From assembly GCA_003648575.1 (NCBI GenBank), contig QMPN01000007.1, positions 1-29,713 on the forward strand: DNA of 29,713 bases, read 5' to 3'. Source of the DNA: Bacteroidota bacterium (GTDB lineage: Bacteria; Bacteroidota; Bacteroidia; Bacteroidales; B18-G4). Under the pieces are notes generated by a model that searched no databases, was not told the DNA's origin, and worked only from the letters and a program-made list of their open reading frames with translations. Shown piece after piece: positions 1 to 7,727 of the stretch (position 1 is the stretch's first letter; each line of letters opens with the position of its first letter). The position numbers and the translations under genes are program-made.

Positions 1-633
1 AGGGTGAAATCACATCGGGGTACACAATTTCGTATTTGGGCAACCAAACAACTTCGGGAATATTTAATAAAAGGCTTTATTCTGAATGATGAAAAACTTA
101 AAGAAATAGGTCACGCCAACCAATACTTCGATGAACTGCTTGAAAGAATCAGGGATATTCGCAGTTCTGAGAAAATATTTTATGCAAAAATCAAAGACAT
201 TTATACTACCGCCATTGACTATAACCCAAATACCGAAGAAAGTCAACTATTTTTCAAAACCGTCCAAAATAAAATGCACTGGGCTATACATGGGCACACA
301 GCATCAGAAATTGTATATCAACGGGCAAATTCTGAAGAACAAAATATGGGATTAACTACATGGAAAAATGCACCACAAGGGAAAATCCGTAAAACTGATA
401 TTTCGATTGCAAAAAATTATCTAACAGAAGATGAACTAAAAGATCTTAACCTGATTGTTGACCAATATCTGTCATTTGCTGAACTACAAGCCCGAAATCG
501 CAAATCTATGTACATGACAGACTGGATAAAGAAGCTTAACGATTTTATGACATTAAATGAGAAAGAAATACTTGAGCATGCAGGACAGATTTCTGCAAAA
601 ATGGCAAAATTTATAATGAATACCCTGAATTGA
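1..633 (+). CDS. RhuM-family protein, 3' part (5' end outside the window)
   Basis: The reading frame is open from base 1, so this is the C-terminal part (about 210 residues) of a longer protein; RhuM proteins are usually about 330 residues. The segments RGTQFRIWATKQLREYLIKG, near the start, MHWAIHGHTASEIVYQRA in the middle and ARNRKSMYMTDWIKKL near the end are typical of the RhuM family (named from a Salmonella pathogenicity island; biochemical function not established; often in accessory islands near restriction or defence genes). The GTG at base 4 is internal, not the start. The normal RhuM tail is missing: after QISAKMA the frame gives a short odd end, while the -1 frame continues as KIYNEYPELIEEYFE and stops at 651-653, which suggests a one-base loss in the A run at 606-609. 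It is convergent with the SUF operon. Confidence 0.75.
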   Translation, partial: RVKSHRGTQFRIWATKQLREYLIKGFILNDEKLKEIGHANQYFDELLERIRDIRSSEKIFYAKIKDIYTTAIDYNPNTEESQLFFKTVQNKMHWAIHGHTASEIVYQRANSEEQNMGLTTWKNAPQGKIRKTDISIAKNYLTEDELKDLNLIVDQYLSFAELQARNRKSMYMTDWIKKLNDFMTLNEKEILEHAGQISAKMAKFIMNTLN

Positions 634-659
634 TTGAGGAATATTTTGAATAACCCAAC

Positions 660-722
660 ACTCAAAATTCCAATTAATTTAAAACTCAAAACTTAAAACT
701 CAAAACCAATCCAACACCCAAA
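660..722. repeat. Heptad-phased intergenic repeat A
   Basis: Seven-base units run without slippage between the RhuM gene and sufT. The core is AAAACTC (681), AAAACTT (688), AAAACTC (695) and AAAACCA (702); the flanking units ACTCAAA, ATTCCAA, TTAATTT, ATCCAAC and ACCCAAA hold the same phase but are more diverged. No coding potential or clear terminator hairpin was seen here, although this is the 3' end of both the RhuM gene and the suf operon. Confidence 0.75.
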
Positions 723-724
723 AC

Positions 725-1036
725 CTACATCATCCCCAGCTCCAACTTGGCTTCATCCGTGAGCATCTCCATATCCCAGGGTGGTTCAAAAGTGAGCTCA
801 ATTTCAACCTCTTTAACTTCTTCAACTTCTTCTGCTTTATACTTGGCTTCCAGGGGCAGGCTTTCCGCAACAGGGCAGTTCGGGCTTGTGAGGGTCATCA
901 CAATATGTACCTTCCCTTCTTCAAGTACATTGATCTCGTAGATCAGTCCGATATCGTAAATGTTCACCGGAATCTCAGGATCAAATACCATTTTCAGCTG
1001 TTCAATGATCTTCTTCTCGGTTTCTTTTTTGCTCAT
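725..1036 (-). CDS. sufT: SufT-like MIP18/DUF59 Fe-S assembly protein
   Basis: A 103-residue protein of the MIP18/DUF59 family, whose members help mature iron-sulfur proteins in the cytoplasm, probably by aiding cluster transfer to targets. The sequence shows the family hallmarks: DPEIPVNIYDIGLI at residues 19-32, the MTLTSPNCPVAES motif with the single conserved cysteine (Cys54), and a C-terminal FEPPW followed by the helix MLTDEAKLELGM. The length is normal for the single-domain form. It is the last gene of the SUF operon, starting 3 bases after the sufE stop codon, so it is almost certainly co-transcribed with sufBCDSE. Nothing in it looks broken. The symbol sufT is by family and context; the gene is often annotated only as a SUF-system Fe-S assembly protein. 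Confidence 0.88.
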   Translation of the reverse strand: MSKKETEKKIIEQLKMVFDPEIPVNIYDIGLIYEINVLEEGKVHIVMTLTSPNCPVAESLPLEAKYKAEEVEEVKEVEIELTFEPPWDMEMLTDEAKLELGMM

Positions 1037-1039
1037 AAT

Positions 1040-1474
1040 TTACTCCCCAGGGTTTTGAGATTTGGTTTTAAATACCAGGGCATAGAGCTTCATCTGCTTG
1101 ATCATCGACATCAGGCCGTTCGAACGGGTAGGAGAGAGGTGCTCTTTCAAACCGATCTTATCGATAAATGAAATATCTGCATCAATGATATCCTCTGCCG
1201 GTTGCTGGCTGAACACCCTGATCAGTAAGTTTATGATGCCTTTGGTGATCACTGCATCGCTATCAGCAGTGAAAACGATCTGGCCGTCGACCATTGCGGC
1301 ATGTAGCCAAACCCTCGACTGACATCCTGAGATCAGGTAGTTTTTGGTCTTAAATTTCTCGTTGATCAAGGGGCAGTTTCTTCCCATGTCGATCAGATGG
1401 TTATAGCGATCCATCCAATCTTCGAAGTAACTGAATTCACTAACAATCTGCTCTTGTATTTCCTGAATGGTCAT
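1040..1474 (-). CDS. sufE: SufE, cysteine desulfurase sulfur acceptor
   Basis: SufE stimulates the cysteine desulfurase SufS by taking the persulfide sulfur from its active-site cysteine and passing it to the SufBCD scaffold. The 144-residue product has the normal SufE length and fold order. The acceptor cysteine is seen in LISGCQSRVWL and falls at residue 51, the same number as in the E. coli protein. An early CPL motif (GRNCPLINEKF) and the C-terminal LSPTRSNGLMSMIKQMK, which in this family packs by the active site, are also present. It lies 15 bases after sufS and 3 bases before sufT, so translation is probably coupled within the operon. CsdE is a close paralogue family, but the position in the suf cluster argues for SufE. 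Confidence 0.95.
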   Translation of the reverse strand: MTIQEIQEQIVSEFSYFEDWMDRYNHLIDMGRNCPLINEKFKTKNYLISGCQSRVWLHAAMVDGQIVFTADSDAVITKGIINLLIRVFSQQPAEDIIDADISFIDKIGLKEHLSPTRSNGLMSMIKQMKLYALVFKTKSQNPGE

Positions 1475-1489
1475 TTTTTAGATCTGGTT

Positions 1490-2710
1490 TTATCTAAACA
1501 TATTTTTTACCTGGTGGATGGCTTCCACCAGCTGGTCGATTTCTTCTTTGGTATTATAAATGGCAAGGGATGCCCTGATGGTTCCGGGGATGCCGAAGCT
1601 ATCCATGACCGGTTGGGCACAATGATGGCCTGTTCGAACGGCAATTCCAAACTTGTCGATGATCGTTCCGGCATCGTAAGAATGGATATCGTCGATTATG
1701 AAGGAAAGCACCCCCGTCTTATGAGTGGCAGTCCCATAGATATGCAAGCCATTAATTTCCTGCAAGCGTTTTGTTCCGTAAGCAAGCAGGTCTTTCTCAT
1801 AGGTGGCAATTTCTTGAATTCCAATATCTTCCATGTAGGAGATGGCGGTCCCCATGCCAAGCACAGCCTCCACATTGGGTGTTCCTGCTTCGAATTTAAG
1901 GGGCAACTCATTAAAGCTTGTTTCATTCAGGCTGACCCTCTCGACCATCTCACCACCACTTTGATAAGGGGGCATATTTTCAAGATGTTCTTCTTTGGCA
2001 TACAGAACGCCCACCCCCATAGGAGCATATATTTTATGCCCCGAAAAGCAATAAAAATCACAGTCCAGATCGTCTACGTCCACCTTCAGATGGGATATGG
2101 CCTGGGCGCCATCGATAAGAACAGGAATATTTTTTTTATGGGCCAGGCTTATCATTTCCTTCACCGGGTTAATGGTCCCCAGGGTGTTGGAAATATGGGC
2201 CACAGCTATCAGCCGTGTCCTGTCACTAATCATGTCACTGAAAGCAGACAGTTCAACCTCTCCTTTATCATTGAAAGGCACTACCTGTAACTTTGCACCC
2301 TTCTCATAGCAAAGCATCTGCCATGGAACCAGGTTGCTGTGATGCTCAAGGCCGGTGATGAGTATTTCATCTCCTTCGTTCAGTCTTTTCCTTCCGAAAG
2401 TGGAAGCAACGAGGTTAATGGATTCGGTCGTTCCTTTGGTAAAAATAACTTCTTCCCTCTTTGGGGCATTGATAAATGCAACAATCTGATCCCGGGTTTC
2501 TTCAAAGGCTGTGGTAGCCTCCTGGCTGAGAAGATGCACCCCTCTGTGGATGTTGCAATTCTCATTCGCATAATAATCCGATATGCGATCGATAACAGCC
2601 TGGGGCTTTTGTGTGGTAGCCGCATTATCGAAGTAGACCAGGGGCTTATCATACACCTTCCTTTTCAGGATGGGAAATTCAGAACGGATCTTATGTATGT
2701 CAAATGCCAT
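1490..2710 (-). CDS. sufS: SufS, group II cysteine desulfurase
   Basis: This pyridoxal-phosphate enzyme removes sulfur from L-cysteine, giving alanine and an enzyme persulfide for Fe-S cluster building. I chose the ATG at 2710 (MAFDIHKIRSEFPIL) because it aligns with the start of E. coli SufS; an ATG two codons upstream, at 2716, is possible. In the 406-residue form the PLP lysine sits in FSGHKIYAPMG (Lys226) and the catalytic cysteine in RTGHHCAQP (Cys364), the same numbers as in E. coli. The substrate-side motifs HRGVH, TTESIN and LEHHSN are also present. The RTGHHC loop and group II layout separate it from NifS/IscS. A 66-base gap lies between sufD and this gene, the largest in the operon, with no convincing separate promoter. 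Confidence 0.96.
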   Translation of the reverse strand: MAFDIHKIRSEFPILKRKVYDKPLVYFDNAATTQKPQAVIDRISDYYANENCNIHRGVHLLSQEATTAFEETRDQIVAFINAPKREEVIFTKGTTESINLVASTFGRKRLNEGDEILITGLEHHSNLVPWQMLCYEKGAKLQVVPFNDKGEVELSAFSDMISDRTRLIAVAHISNTLGTINPVKEMISLAHKKNIPVLIDGAQAISHLKVDVDDLDCDFYCFSGHKIYAPMGVGVLYAKEEHLENMPPYQSGGEMVERVSLNETSFNELPLKFEAGTPNVEAVLGMGTAISYMEDIGIQEIATYEKDLLAYGTKRLQEINGLHIYGTATHKTGVLSFIIDDIHSYDAGTIIDKFGIAVRTGHHCAQPVMDSFGIPGTIRASLAIYNTKEEIDQLVEAIHQVKNMFR

Positions 2711-2782
2711 GGTCATTTATATTATTTGGATAAATATACGATAAACAGGCTCTAAAATGCAAAAATTAAATTTCTATAAAAC

Positions 2783-4192
2783 CTAAACCTTTGTCATATC
2801 GATGTCGAAAAGTATATCCATGTTTGGCCCTTCACAGTGCAGCGCACAGGTATCGCAGATATGTAGTTCGCCTTTAAGGCGCTTGCGGATCATATCATCC
2901 ACCCTGACTTTGAGTGCATCTATGCTGATCTTATCCACGATCTCACCGGCAAAGGCATAAAGTAGCAGTAGGCGTGCATTGGCTTCACAAATCCCACGTT
3001 GGCGCAGATAGAACATGGCTTCAGGGTCGAGCTGACCTACTGTGGCACCATGTGAGCATTTTACATCATCGGCATATATCTCCAGGAAAGGCATGGCATA
3101 GGCCCTGGCAGAATCCGTCATGAGGATATTCTTATTGTTCTGAAATGCATTGGTTTGCTGAGCGTCTTTTCTCACCAGCACATGTCCGTTAAAAGTAGCG
3201 CTGGCTTCATCATCGAGTATGCCTTTGAAAAGCTCGTTGCTGTAGCAATTCGGCTTGGCATGATCAACAAAAACCTGGTTGTCGACATGCTGTGTTTTAT
3301 CCATCAGGTAAACACCATAAATTTCAGCTGAAGCTCCTTCACCATCCATCACGGTATGTGTGTAATTTCGGATAAGTCCTCCATTCAGGGTGATGGCATT
3401 CGACTTCAGGCTGCTGTCTTTCATCTGGCGAAACCAGGTAGAATTGATCAGGGTAGACTGGTTGTTGAGGTTCTGAAGCTTATAGTGCTCCAGGTTTGCA
3501 CCCTCATCGATAAAGACCTCTGTGACAGAGTTCTTGAACATGGCCTCCTGGTTGGTGGAGTCGTCACAATGCACCATGGTCATCTTAGAGTTCTTGCCCA
3601 GGATCACCAGGTTACGGGTTTGAATGAAAAGCCCTTCCTCCCAGTTGATGATGCTTACCATCTGCATCGGCTTGTCCACAACAACATTGTCGGGCACATA
3701 GATGAAAAAGCCATCCTGTGCGAAGGCGAGGTTCAACGCCTGGAAGGCATCTTTTTCTTTATCGGCATATTTGCTGTAATGTGTTTCGAAGATCTCCGGA
3801 TATGCTTCCATGGCCGCTGCCAGACTGCCGGCGATCACACCATTTTCGTGCAGCTGTAGTGGTTCTTTGGTGTCGATGAACCAGCCATTCAATAATGAGA
3901 TCTGATCTGTCTCGAGCTCGTGTATATTACACTTGAATATCTGGTCGATACTCAAGTTATCATGGCCGGGGCTGAAGAGGGTTGTATATTTCCTTTTAAG
4001 GGTCTCGCTGAGATCAGTATTTCGCCAGTCTTCAAGCTTATTATGCGGGAAACCAAGCCTGGAGAAGGAAGCAATGGCCTCTTCCCTGGCTTTACCCAAT
4101 GTTGGATGGTCATGGCGCATGATATCTTGCCTGTTCTCGTCGAACAGCTGTTCCATCTTTTCTTTCAACGCTATGGATTCCTTTGTTCCCAT
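2783..4192 (-). CDS. sufD: SufD, Fe-S scaffold subunit with cysteine-rich tail
   Basis: SufD forms the SufB-SufC2-SufD scaffold on which Fe-S clusters are assembled. The frame is open to 4264, but the ATG at 4192 (MGTKESIALKEKME) is preferred: it follows the sufC stop by 4 bases, whereas the longer form would overlap sufC and add an atypical basic leader. The product is 469 residues. The beta-helix core is recognisable by LEHYKLQNLNNQSTLIN, TFNGHVLVRKDAQQTNAFQ and SHGATVGQLDPEAMFYLRQR. The helical C-terminal domain follows. The odd part is the end: after MIRKRLKGEL comes CDTCALHC, a cysteine cluster absent from E. coli SufD, then GPNMDILFDIDMTKV. Whether this tail is usual in the clade I cannot tell from the window. 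Confidence 0.94.
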   Translation of the reverse strand: MGTKESIALKEKMEQLFDENRQDIMRHDHPTLGKAREEAIASFSRLGFPHNKLEDWRNTDLSETLKRKYTTLFSPGHDNLSIDQIFKCNIHELETDQISLLNGWFIDTKEPLQLHENGVIAGSLAAAMEAYPEIFETHYSKYADKEKDAFQALNLAFAQDGFFIYVPDNVVVDKPMQMVSIINWEEGLFIQTRNLVILGKNSKMTMVHCDDSTNQEAMFKNSVTEVFIDEGANLEHYKLQNLNNQSTLINSTWFRQMKDSSLKSNAITLNGGLIRNYTHTVMDGEGASAEIYGVYLMDKTQHVDNQVFVDHAKPNCYSNELFKGILDDEASATFNGHVLVRKDAQQTNAFQNNKNILMTDSARAYAMPFLEIYADDVKCSHGATVGQLDPEAMFYLRQRGICEANARLLLLYAFAGEIVDKISIDALKVRVDDMIRKRLKGELHICDTCALHCEGPNMDILFDIDMTKV

Positions 4193-4196
4193 ATGC

Positions 4197-4949
4197 TTAT
4201 TCCACTTCTTTTTTGATCCAGTCGTATCCTTTGTTTTCCAATTCGAAGGCCAGCTCTTTTCCACCTGTCATGGCGATCTTGCCATCATAGAGTACATGAA
4301 CCACGTCGGGCACGATATAGTCGAGCAGGCGCTGGTAATGCGTGATCACCACAAATGCATTGTCTTTGGTCTTGAGTGATGTTACACCATTGGCAACAAC
4401 CTTCAGGGCATCAATATCCAAACCGGAGTCTGTTTCATCAAGTACTGAAAGGGTCGGCTCAAGCATGGCCATCTGGAAGATCTCATTCCTTTTTTTCTCC
4501 CCACCGGAAAAACCCTGGTTCACGGAGCGATTGGTCAGCTTTGATTGTATTTCTACCAGCTTCTTTTTCTCTTCCATCTTGGCCAGGAATTCAGAAGCAG
4601 AAAGAGGGGTCTCATTCCTGTATTCCCTGATCTCATTGAGGGCAGTACGCATAAAATTGGTGATGCTTACCCCGGGTATTTCAACCGGGTACTGAAAACC
4701 GAGGAAGATCCCCCGTCGTGCCCGTTCTTCCGGTGCCATCTCAGTGATGTCGGTTCCCTTGTACAGGATCTTTCCCCTCGTTATATCATATCCTTCTTTA
4801 CCGGCGATAGCCAGTGCCAAGGTGCTCTTCCCGGTACCATTTGGTCCCATGATAGCATGGGTCTCTCCGGCATTTACCTCCAGGTTCAGGCCCTTGACAA
4901 TCTCCTTGCCATCAATCTCAACATGCAAATCTTCAATCTTCAATAACAT
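4197..4949 (-). CDS. sufC: SufC, ABC-type ATPase of the SUF scaffold
   Basis: SufC is a soluble ABC-family ATPase that drives conformational change in the SufBCD complex; despite the family it transports nothing. The 250-residue protein shows Walker A (GPNGTGKS, residues 35-42), the signature FSGGEKKRNEIFQM, Walker B VLDETDSGLDID with the Suf-type D-E-T-D-S-G-L-D run, and the H-loop histidine in VITHYQRLLDY. The C-terminal YDGKIAMTGGKELAFELENKGYDWI is typical of SufC. Its stop lies 4 bases before sufD. A 59-base gap containing heptad-phased repeat B separates it from sufB upstream. Confidence 0.96.
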   Translation of the reverse strand: MLLKIEDLHVEIDGKEIVKGLNLEVNAGETHAIMGPNGTGKSTLALAIAGKEGYDITRGKILYKGTDITEMAPEERARRGIFLGFQYPVEIPGVSITNFMRTALNEIREYRNETPLSASEFLAKMEEKKKLVEIQSKLTNRSVNQGFSGGEKKRNEIFQMAMLEPTLSVLDETDSGLDIDALKVVANGVTSLKTKDNAFVVITHYQRLLDYIVPDVVHVLYDGKIAMTGGKELAFELENKGYDWIKKEVE

Positions 4950-4960
4950 ATCTCTATTTT

Positions 4961-4995
4961 GTTACTCGCTACTGGTTTCTTGTTTCTAGTATTAA
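4961..4995. repeat. Heptad-phased intergenic repeat B (sufC-sufB gap)
   Basis: Seven-base units GTTACTC (4961), GCTACTG (4968), GTTTCTT (4975), GTTTCTA (4982) and GTATTAA (4989) fill most of the 59-base gap inside the operon. The words are close to those of repeat D at 9531-9601 (CTGGTTT, CTAGCTG). It would be transcribed as part of the sufB-sufC message and could affect processing or the sufB/sufC ratio, but that is speculation. Confidence 0.65.
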
Positions 4996-5008
4996 CTCAA
5001 CACTGATA

Positions 5009-6457
5009 TTATCCCACAGAACCTTCTAAGCTGATCGACAATAATTTCTGCGCTTCTACGGCAAATTCCATGGGCAACTTGTTCAGCACTTCCTTTGCAT
5101 AGCCATTCACAATGAGGCCAATGGCGCTCTCGGTATCGATCCCACGCTGGTTGCAATAAAACATCTGGTCCTCTGAGATCTTAGAGGTAGTGGCCTCATG
5201 CTCCACGATGGCCGACTGGTTTTCAGTTTGAATATACGGAAAAGTATGCGCTCCGCATTTGTCGCCTAGCAGCAATGAGTCACACTGTGAAAAATTCCTG
5301 GCGCCTTTTGCATTTTTCATAATGCGTACAAGGCCACGGTAGCTGTTATTGCTGTGCCCGGCTGAGATGCCTTTGGAAATAATCGTGCTTTTGGTGTTTT
5401 TGCCAATATGGATCATCTTAGACCCGGTATCTGCCTGCTGGTAGTTGTTGGTTACGGCAACGGAATAGAACTCCCCAACAGAATTATCCCCAAGTAGTAT
5501 GCAGGAGGGATACTTCCATGTTACTGCAGATCCCGTTTCAACCTGGGTCCAGGATATCTTTGAGTTTACCCCTTTGCACATAGCACGCTTGGTCACGAAA
5601 TTGTAAATTCCGCCTACGCCTTTTTTATTACCGGGATACCAATTCTGGACGGTCGAATATTTGACCTCTGCATTATCGTGGGCGATAATCTCTACGATGG
5701 CAGCATGCAGTTGATTTTCATCACGTTGCGGGGCTGTGCAGCCTTCCATATAACTTACGTAGCTTCCTTCCTCGGCTATGATCAAGGTCCTTTCGAATTG
5801 CCCTGTATTGGCAGCATTGATACGGAAATATGTGGATAATTCAATCGGGCAGCGTACCCCTTTCGGGATGTAGCAGAAAGAACCGTCGCTGAATACAGCT
5901 GAGTTCAATGCAGCAAAGTAATTATCGGTATAGGGCACTACGGACCCCATATATTTTTTCACCAGCTCAGGATGGTTTTGCAATGCCTCGCTAAATGAGC
6001 TGAATATAATGCCGTACTTTTCCAGTGTTTCACTGAATGTGGTCTTTACAGACACGCTGTCCATGACTGCATCCACCGCCACACCCGAAAGGCGCTTTTG
6101 TTCTTCCAGGGATATCCCCAGCTTTTTAAAGGTCTCCAATAGCTCAGGGTCGACCTCATCGAGGCTTTCCAACTCCGGTTTCTGCTTGGGAGCAGCATAG
6201 TAAATGATATCCTGGTAATCGATGGGTGGGTAGTTCACATGGGCCCAATCCGGTTCCTCCAGCGTAAGCCAGTGCCGAAATGCCTTCAGCCTGGCTTCCA
6301 GCACGAATTCCGGCTCATTTTTTTTGGCAGAAATAAATCGGATGGTATCTTCATTCAGCCCCCTGGGTGCAGTCTCCATCTCAATATCGGTCACAAAGCC
6401 ATACTTGTACTCCGATTGCGTTACCTCATCTATGATCTTATTCTTGTCTTCTTCCAT
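5009..6457 (-). CDS. sufB: SufB, Fe-S cluster scaffold subunit
   Basis: SufB is the core scaffold on which SufS/SufE sulfur and iron are joined into a cluster before transfer to apoproteins. The 482-residue protein keeps family length and motifs: an early [15 protein letters not shown] and FRHWL, then [20 protein letters not shown], the [16 protein letters not shown] block, and [15 protein letters not shown] near the end. The cysteine of the last motif is residue 401 and corresponds to the essential Cys405 of E. coli SufB. The C-terminal [20 protein letters not shown] helps close the helix next to SufC. It is the first gene of the operon, preceded by a candidate promoter at 6504-6530. No IscR/Rrf2-type regulator gene is visible in the window. 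Confidence 0.96.
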   Translation of the reverse strand: MEEDKNKIIDEVTQSEYKYGFVTDIEMETAPRGLNEDTIRFISAKKNEPEFVLEARLKAFRHWLTLEEPDWAHVNYPPIDYQDIIYYAAPKQKPELESLDEVDPELLETFKKLGISLEEQKRLSGVAVDAVMDSVSVKTTFSETLEKYGIIFSSFSEALQNHPELVKKYMGSVVPYTDNYFAALNSAVFSDGSFCYIPKGVRCPIELSTYFRINAANTGQFERTLIIAEEGSYVSYMEGCTAPQRDENQLHAAIVEIIAHDNAEVKYSTVQNWYPGNKKGVGGIYNFVTKRAMCKGVNSKISWTQVETGSAVTWKYPSCILLGDNSVGEFYSVAVTNNYQQADTGSKMIHIGKNTKSTIISKGISAGHSNNSYRGLVRIMKNAKGARNFSQCDSLLLGDKCGAHTFPYIQTENQSAIVEHEATTSKISEDQMFYCNQRGIDTESAIGLIVNGYAKEVLNKLPMEFAVEAQKLLSISLEGSVG

Positions 6458-6503
6458 GATAATGAGACCTCTATCTCTCTTCAGATTTCCATAAAACGGA
6501 TTG

Positions 6504-6530
6504 CAAAGTTAATCTATAATTTACAACAAA
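6504..6530 (-). promoter_or_regulatory. Candidate suf operon promoter (Bacteroidota type)
   Basis: On the minus strand TAACTTTG (6511 to 6504) fits the Bacteroidota -7 consensus TAnnTTTG. A TTTG lies upstream at 6530-6527, with a 15-base spacer, which is shorter than the usual 18-21. The start would be near 6497, giving a leader of about 40 bases before sufB. The -7 element is convincing; the -33 element is less so. Confidence 0.5.
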
Positions 6531-6603
6531 GGAAGAGAGCTTTTGTTTAGAAGTGTGATGGCAATAAAGAGAAAAGAAAAATTAGAATTGAAATAAGAAA
6601 ATT

Positions 6604-6645
6604 TTTCTGATTTCTGGTATCGTTCTTCTGGTATCTGACTTCATC
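6604..6645. repeat. Heptad-phased intergenic repeat C (sufB-thiL gap)
   Basis: Units in constant 7-base phase: TTTCTGA (6604), TTTCTGG (6611), TATCGTT (6618), CTTCTGG (6625), TATCTGA (6632), CTTCATC (6639). The nine-base word TCTGGTATC occurs twice, exactly 14 bases apart. It lies in a divergent gap just upstream of the candidate thiL promoter and is more degenerate than arrays A, E and F. Confidence 0.5.
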
Positions 6646-6656
6646 CTAATTTTTGG

Positions 6657-6664
6657 TACTTTTG
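6657..6664 (+). promoter_or_regulatory. Candidate thiL-uvrC promoter, -7 element
   Basis: TACTTTTG matches TAnnTTTG and lies 20 bases before the thiL ATG, which would give a leader of about 13 bases. No clear -33 TTTG is present at the expected distance, so this is a motif match only. Confidence 0.4.
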
Positions 6665-6683
6665 ACCTAAAGAATTTTACAGC

Positions 6684-7727
6684 ATGAATGAAGAGAAAAG
6701 ATCTGAGTTGTCGGACATGGGCGAATTTGGCTTGATTGACCACCTGACTAAAAATATTAAACTAAAAAATAAAAGCAGCCTGTACGGTGTTGGTGATGAT
6801 GCAGCGGTTATCTCTTCAGGAGATAATCTGACCCTGGTTTCCACCGACCTGCTGGTCGAAGGAGTTCATTTCGACCTGTCGTACATACCTTTGAAACACC
6901 TGGGATATAAGGCAGCTATTGTCAATTTTTCGGATATCTATGCCATGGGCGGAACCCCTGAGCAGATCACAGTTGGCCTGGCGGTATCAAACCGCTATTC
7001 ACTCGAAGCTATCGATGAGATCTATAACGGGCTCAAGCAGGCCTGCGATGCTTATGGTGTCGACCTGGTGGGAGGAGATACTACTTCCAGCTTGAGCGGA
7101 CTATTCCTTTCGATCACAGTGATCGGCCGTGCTTCCGAAGATGAGGTCGTTTACAGGAATACAGCAAAAGAACACGACCTGCTCTGCGTAAGTGGCGACC
7201 TGGGAGCAGCATATATGGGATTGCTGGTGCTGGAAAGGGAGAAAAAAGTATTCGAAGTCAACCCGGCGATGCAACCCGACCTTGAAGGTATGGATTATAT
7301 CCTGGAGCGTCAGCTTAAGCCGGAAGCCAGGAATGATATCGGGAAAATGCTGAAAGGTGTCGGTATCAGGCCTACATCCATGATCGATATCTCTGACGGG
7401 CTGGCATCTGATGTCAAACATCTCTGTAAAGGTTCCAAACTGGGTTGCCAGATCTATACCGACAAGCTACCCATCGATGCCGTGACCATGAGCGTGGCGG
7501 CGGAATTCCAGATAGATCCAAACACAGCCGTGATGAACGGAGGAGAAGATTATGAGCTGCTGTTTACCATAAAGGCCGATGATTATGAAAAGATCAAGGA
7601 CATCAGCGGCATCGCTGTAATCGGACATATGACAGAAGAAGCGGCCGGGATGAATCTCATTAGCCCAGACGGAAAATCCATTTCCATTCAGGCCCAGGGC
7701 TGGGACGGGCTGAAGGATAAATTATGA
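6684..7727 (+). CDS. thiL: ThiL, thiamine-monophosphate kinase
   Basis: ThiL phosphorylates thiamine monophosphate with ATP to give thiamine diphosphate, the last step of de novo cofactor synthesis. The 347-residue protein belongs to the PurM/SelD/HypE-type fold. Metal- and nucleotide-binding motifs are in order: GVGDDAAV (residues 35-42), STDLLVEGVHFD (53-64), NFSDIYAMGGTP (81-92), LVGGDTTSS (128-136) and the substrate-side DISDGLASD (235-243), with NGGEDYELLF near the C-terminus. Length is slightly above the usual 320-340. It is read divergently from the suf operon and its stop overlaps the uvrC start (ATGA), so the two genes are translationally coupled. No thiamine riboswitch is apparent in the short upstream region. 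Confidence 0.95.
   Translation: MNEEKRSELSDMGEFGLIDHLTKNIKLKNKSSLYGVGDDAAVISSGDNLTLVSTDLLVEGVHFDLSYIPLKHLGYKAAIVNFSDIYAMGGTPEQITVGLAVSNRYSLEAIDEIYNGLKQACDAYGVDLVGGDTTSSLSGLFLSITVIGRASEDEVVYRNTAKEHDLLCVSGDLGAAYMGLLVLEREKKVFEVNPAMQPDLEGMDYILERQLKPEARNDIGKMLKGVGIRPTSMIDISDGLASDVKHLCKGSKLGCQIYTDKLPIDAVTMSVAAEFQIDPNTAVMNGGEDYELLFTIKADDYEKIKDISGIAVIGHMTEEAAGMNLISPDGKSISIQAQGWDGLKDKL

Noticed and set aside
1..633. Defence island or phage element suggested by the RhuM gene
   Set aside because: Only one partial gene is inside the window and the next genes are housekeeping; no integrase, transposase or restriction gene is seen.
1397..2290. Long open frame (297 codons) on the plus strand opposite sufS and sufE
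   Set aside because: It is an antisense shadow of strongly conserved genes; its translation has no recognisable family and no upstream signals.
4193..4264. 24-codon N-terminal extension of SufD
   Set aside because: It would overlap the end of sufC; the ATG at 4192 gives normal operon spacing and a typical N-terminus.
6458..6683. Thiamine-diphosphate riboswitch before thiL
   Set aside because: The conserved riboswitch core segments are not visible, and the candidate promoter would leave a leader of only about 13 bases.
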